NCBI GenBank assembly: GCA_003818495.1
Contig: RPRK01000019.1
Span: 1-42,935 of the forward strand
Reading direction: 5' to 3'
Origin: Burkholderiales bacterium
GTDB taxonomy: Bacteria > Pseudomonadota > Gammaproteobacteria > Burkholderiales > Burkholderiaceae_E
Length of the DNA stretch: 42,935 bases
Below the pieces are notes generated by a model. It was not told the origin of the DNA and made no database searches. It worked only from the letters and a program-made list of their open reading frames with translations. Made by a program: the position numbers and the translations under genes. Shown piece by piece: positions 40,471 through 42,935 of the stretch (its first letter is position 1; each line of letters begins with the position of its first letter).

Positions 40471-40544
40471 CGGCGGTCGCGGGCCCGACCCGAACCGGGT
40501 CCAAGATCGGCGTGTGTCCCGACCGACCGTCCACGAGGCCTCCG

Positions 40545-42080
40545 ATGCACGTCGATCCGCTCGCCCCGTCCGACTCCGGTGCCCCGCCGGACCCTGCCGC
40601 AGGGGCCCTCTGGGGCGCGATGGGACGACCCGCCGGGCCGTTCGATCCCTGGCAGTCGTTCAACGCCGCCTGCGACGTCTGGTCGGGCGGGCACGCGGAC
40701 GCGGCGGGACTGGCGCGCCGGGCACGATGGCGCCTGCACGACCTGCTCGAGTCGGCGTGCGCCGCCCCGCTGCATGCCGAGCGGCTCCGCGCGGCGGGCG
40801 GCGCGTCGATCGGCGATCCGGGCCGCTCGCCGAGCGCGGCGCGACGCGCGGCGCAGCTGCCGCTCGCGGCGATCGAGCCGATCGGGCGGGCCGCCACCCT
40901 GGCCCGCTTCGACGAGGCCTGCACCGACCGCGCGGTCACGCTCGAGCGGGTCGAGTCGTTCATCGCCGATCCCGCCCGCATCGGCGAGGCGTTCCTCGGC
41001 CGCTACGCGGTCTGGACGAGCTCGGGGACCACCGGTTCGCCCGGCATCTGGCTGCAGGACGCACGGGCGCTCGCCGTCTACGATGCGCTCGAGACGCTGC
41101 GCTTCGGCGGCTTCGACCGTCCCGGGCGCGGCGCGGGCTGGTTCGAGGACTGGCTTCGCGCCCCCTTCGGCACCGCCGGGCGCTATGCGATGGTCGGCGC
41201 GACCGGCGGCCATTTCGCCGGCGTGGCGAGCGTCGAGCGGATGCGACGGCTGTGGCCGTGGGCCGCGGCCTCGATGCACACGGTATCGATCCTGCAGCCG
41301 CTGCGCACGCTGTGCGCGGAGCTCGATGCGATCGAACCGGCGGTGCTCGCGACCTATCCGACCGCCGCGGCGGTCCTGGCGGCGGAACGCCGAGCGGGGC
41401 GGCTGCGCCTGCGGCCGCGCGAGATCTGGCTGGGCGGCGAGCAGCTGACCGATGCGGTGCGGCGCGAGGTCACCGAGGCCTTCGGCTGCCGCGTCCGCGA
41501 GACCTACGGCGCCTCGGAATGCCTGTCGATCGCCTGGGAGTGCGAGCACGGTTCGCTGCACGTCAACACCGACTGGGTGGTGCTCGAGCCGGTAGACCGC
41601 GCGATGCGTCCGGTGCCGCCGGGCACCGCCTCCCACAGCGTGCTGCTGACCAACCTCGCGAACCGCGTCCAGCCCGTGCTGAGGCACGACCTGGGCGACA
41701 GCGTGACGGTCGACCCGGCGCCCTGCCCCTGCGGCTGCGCGATGCCCTCGCTGCGGGTGGAGGGGCGCCGCGACGACGTGCTGGTGTTCGAAGGGCGGGC
41801 CGGCACGGTGCGGCTGCTGCCGCTCGCGCTGGTGACCGTGATGGAGGACGAGGCCGGCACGTTCGATTTCCAGCTGGTCGCGCGGGATGCGTCCACGCTG
41901 CTGCTGAGGCTGCAACCGGCCGCCGACGGAATCGCGCGCGCCACCTGCCACGAGGCCCTGCGGCGCTACCTGGACTCGCAGGGCCTCGTCGACGTGCGCG
42001 TCGTCGACGATCCCCGCCCGCCGATGCACGAGGCCGTCAGCGGCAAGCTGCGGCGGGTGGCGAGCGGTCCGGGACGCTGA
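40545..42080 (+). CDS. PaaK-like adenylate-forming ligase
   Basis: 511 residues of the phenylacetate-CoA ligase / coenzyme F390 synthetase group of adenylate-forming enzymes. The phosphate loop is TSSGTTGSPG (about 158-167), followed by the aromatic motif YGASECLS (about 319-326), the ribose-binding RHDLGDSV (about 383-390) and a C-terminal SGKLRRV with the catalytic Lys (about 498). CPCGCAMP (about 393-400) resembles the zinc-binding Cys cluster of the family. It should activate a carboxylic acid as acyl-AMP, perhaps forming a CoA ester. No phenylacetate genes are nearby. The N-terminal 40 residues are Pro/Ala-rich. It is transcribed away from the kinase-enolase operon. Confidence 0.88.
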   Translation: MHVDPLAPSDSGAPPDPAAGALWGAMGRPAGPFDPWQSFNAACDVWSGGHADAAGLARRARWRLHDLLESACAAPLHAERLRAAGGASIGDPGRSPSAARRAAQLPLAAIEPIGRAATLARFDEACTDRAVTLERVESFIADPARIGEAFLGRYAVWTSSGTTGSPGIWLQDARALAVYDALETLRFGGFDRPGRGAGWFEDWLRAPFGTAGRYAMVGATGGHFAGVASVERMRRLWPWAAASMHTVSILQPLRTLCAELDAIEPAVLATYPTAAAVLAAERRAGRLRLRPREIWLGGEQLTDAVRREVTEAFGCRVRETYGASECLSIAWECEHGSLHVNTDWVVLEPVDRAMRPVPPGTASHSVLLTNLANRVQPVLRHDLGDSVTVDPAPCPCGCAMPSLRVEGRRDDVLVFEGRAGTVRLLPLALVTVMEDEAGTFDFQLVARDASTLLLRLQPAADGIARATCHEALRRYLDSQGLVDVRVVDDPRPPMHEAVSGKLRRVASGPGR

Positions 42081-42088
42081 CGGCGGGC

Positions 42089-42742
42089 TCAGCGCGAGCG
42101 GTCGGCGCCGGCCGCTCCCTCGAGCCAGGCCGGTCGCTGCGCCGCAACCGCCGTCATCACCGCCGCCGACAGGTTCGCCTCGGCCATGACCATGGCCGCT
42201 GCCAGTGCGCCGAGCGTGCCGATGTCGGCGGGAAGCGGTGGGACGATCGGTGCGACGGGAAGGTGCCCGGCCACCACCCGCAGCGCGAACGAAGCGGCCA
42301 TCGCTGCCGCGCCCGCCAGGAACGCGCCGGCCACCAGCAGGCACGGACCGTGCGCCGGCCGTGCGGCCCGGCGCGCCGCGCCGATCACGATGCCGGAGAC
42401 GGCCGCCGGCACCAGGGCGCCGACGGTGAACGCCCAGGGCAGCGACGACCAGACCAGACCGTCCGCCCCATGCCGGAAGGCGACGCCGACGGCGAGCGCG
42501 AGCAGGCCGAGCGGCAGTCCGAGCAGGCCGCAGGCCACCGTCGCGCCCAGGAGGTGCAGCTCGCCGGTCGGGCCGCCGGCGGCATGCCACAGCACCGCGA
42601 CCCCGGTCGCACAGCCCCAGAAGCGGTGCGCGCCGTCGCCCGCCAGTCTGCGCGGGTCGACGCGCACGGCGGCGATGCCCAGTGCGAGGGCGACGAGCGC
42701 CGAGCACGCGAGAACGATGGTCGCGGACGAGGCTGGGTGCAT
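42089..42742 (-). CDS. CbiM-like ECF transporter permease family membrane protein
   Basis: 217 residues, mostly hydrophobic, with about six helices. GELHLLGATVACGLLGLPLGLLAL and the C-terminal EANLSAAVMTAVAAQRPAWLEG are typical of the short CbiM-like energy-coupling-factor permeases of betaproteobacteria. Those are often annotated as such without an adjacent ATPase or substrate subunit, as is the case here. Metal (Co/Ni) transport is possible but not shown. ATG at 42742 has GGGAG nine bases upstream; longer in-frame starts exist but begin with a non-hydrophobic Arg-rich stretch. It ends eight bases from the convergent ligase gene. Confidence 0.7.
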   Translation of the reverse strand: MHPASSATIVLACSALVALALGIAAVRVDPRRLAGDGAHRFWGCATGVAVLWHAAGGPTGELHLLGATVACGLLGLPLGLLALAVGVAFRHGADGLVWSSLPWAFTVGALVPAAVSGIVIGAARRAARPAHGPCLLVAGAFLAGAAAMAASFALRVVAGHLPVAPIVPPLPADIGTLGALAAAMVMAEANLSAAVMTAVAAQRPAWLEGAAGADRSR

Positions 42743-42888
42743 GGGACGGCTCCCGGGAGCGCGACGCGCCGACCGCGACGCGTCCGAGCCCGCGGCGGCA
42801 ACGTGCATGCCCGTCGGGCGTCCGTCGGGCACGCGCCTTGCCGGGTCTGACGATCGACGATCGGGTGAGCCGCCCAAGACGAAGGAGC

Positions 42889-42910
42889 GATGACGATGAC
42901 GATGACGATG
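42889..42910. repeat. (ATGACG)n microsatellite at a gene start
   Basis: Three ATGACG units plus a partial fourth, placed exactly at the start codon of the gene cut by the window end. Length changes would stay in frame and alter the number of initiator ATGs. Confidence 0.8.
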
Positions 42911-42935
42911 AGCGATACCCCGACCGGACGGGACG
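42890..42935 (+). CDS. Start of an unidentified gene, cut by the window end
   Basis: GAAGGAG is followed by ATG at 42890 and an open frame MTMTMTMSDTPTGRD to the last base. The start is well supported by the ribosome-binding site, but the protein cannot be identified. The first codons are repeated ATGACG units, so later ATGs (42896, 42902, 42908) are also possible starts. Confidence 0.5.
   Translation, partial: MTMTMTMSDTPTGRD

Overview
The window is a 42.9 kb piece of a chromosome with very high GC content, and it is almost entirely coding. The gene order ndk-rlmN-pilW-rodZ-ispG-hisS-yfgM-bamB-der-hfq-hflX-hflK-hflC-DUF2065-hisZ-purA, followed by rnr-rlmB, is the housekeeping layout typical of Burkholderiales (Betaproteobacteria). 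The surE-pcm-nlpD group, the 78-residue Hfq, HisZ and a MetY-type sulfhydrylase fit the same order. The genus cannot be read from the sequence. I see no phage, insertion sequence, CRISPR array, integrase or rRNA gene.

Layout. 1-4.8 kb: a TRIC-type channel protein, an unrecognised exported Gly-rich protein paired with a flavodoxin-like protein, a phosphofructokinase and an exported nuclease. 4.8-8 kb: rlmB and rnr. 8.0-8.2 kb: a tRNA-Leu(CAG) on the opposite strand with a near-consensus promoter and a strong terminator. 8.3-24.9 kb: a long minus-strand run of core genes covering purine and histidine synthesis, the HflKC membrane protease regulators, Hfq, ribosome GTPases, outer-membrane assembly, isoprenoid precursor synthesis, cell shape, type IV pilus assembly, RNA methylation and NDP kinase. 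It is tightly packed, and many junctions use a GTG start fused to the TGA stop of the previous gene. 25.2-31.1 kb: a BI-1/YccA membrane protein, then rlmD, a PolB-type exonuclease, a degenerate NlpD, pcm, surE and a CBS-domain protein. rpoS, which usually follows nlpD, is not there. 31.1-37.1 kb: an orphan response regulator, metY with an alpha/beta hydrolase, a BrkB-family membrane protein, a DUF2069 protein and dusA.

37.2-42.9 kb is the least conventional part. It holds a NarL-type response regulator, an enolase paralogue with a conserved active-site His replaced by Ala, a phosphotransferase (APH/choline-kinase fold) in operon with it, a divergent PaaK-like adenylate-forming ligase, a CbiM-like membrane protein and the first codons of another gene. 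A perfect FNR/CRP-type palindrome lies between the kinase-enolase operon and the ligase. I read this as an accessory metabolic locus of unknown substrate, possibly oxygen- or NO-regulated. It is the best candidate here for something undescribed.

A second theme is transcript architecture. Several monocistronic genes (TRIC protein, surE, brkB-like, DUF2069 and the kinase) have a TANNNT -10-like hexamer 6-9 bases before the ATG and no Shine-Dalgarno sequence, as expected for leaderless mRNAs.
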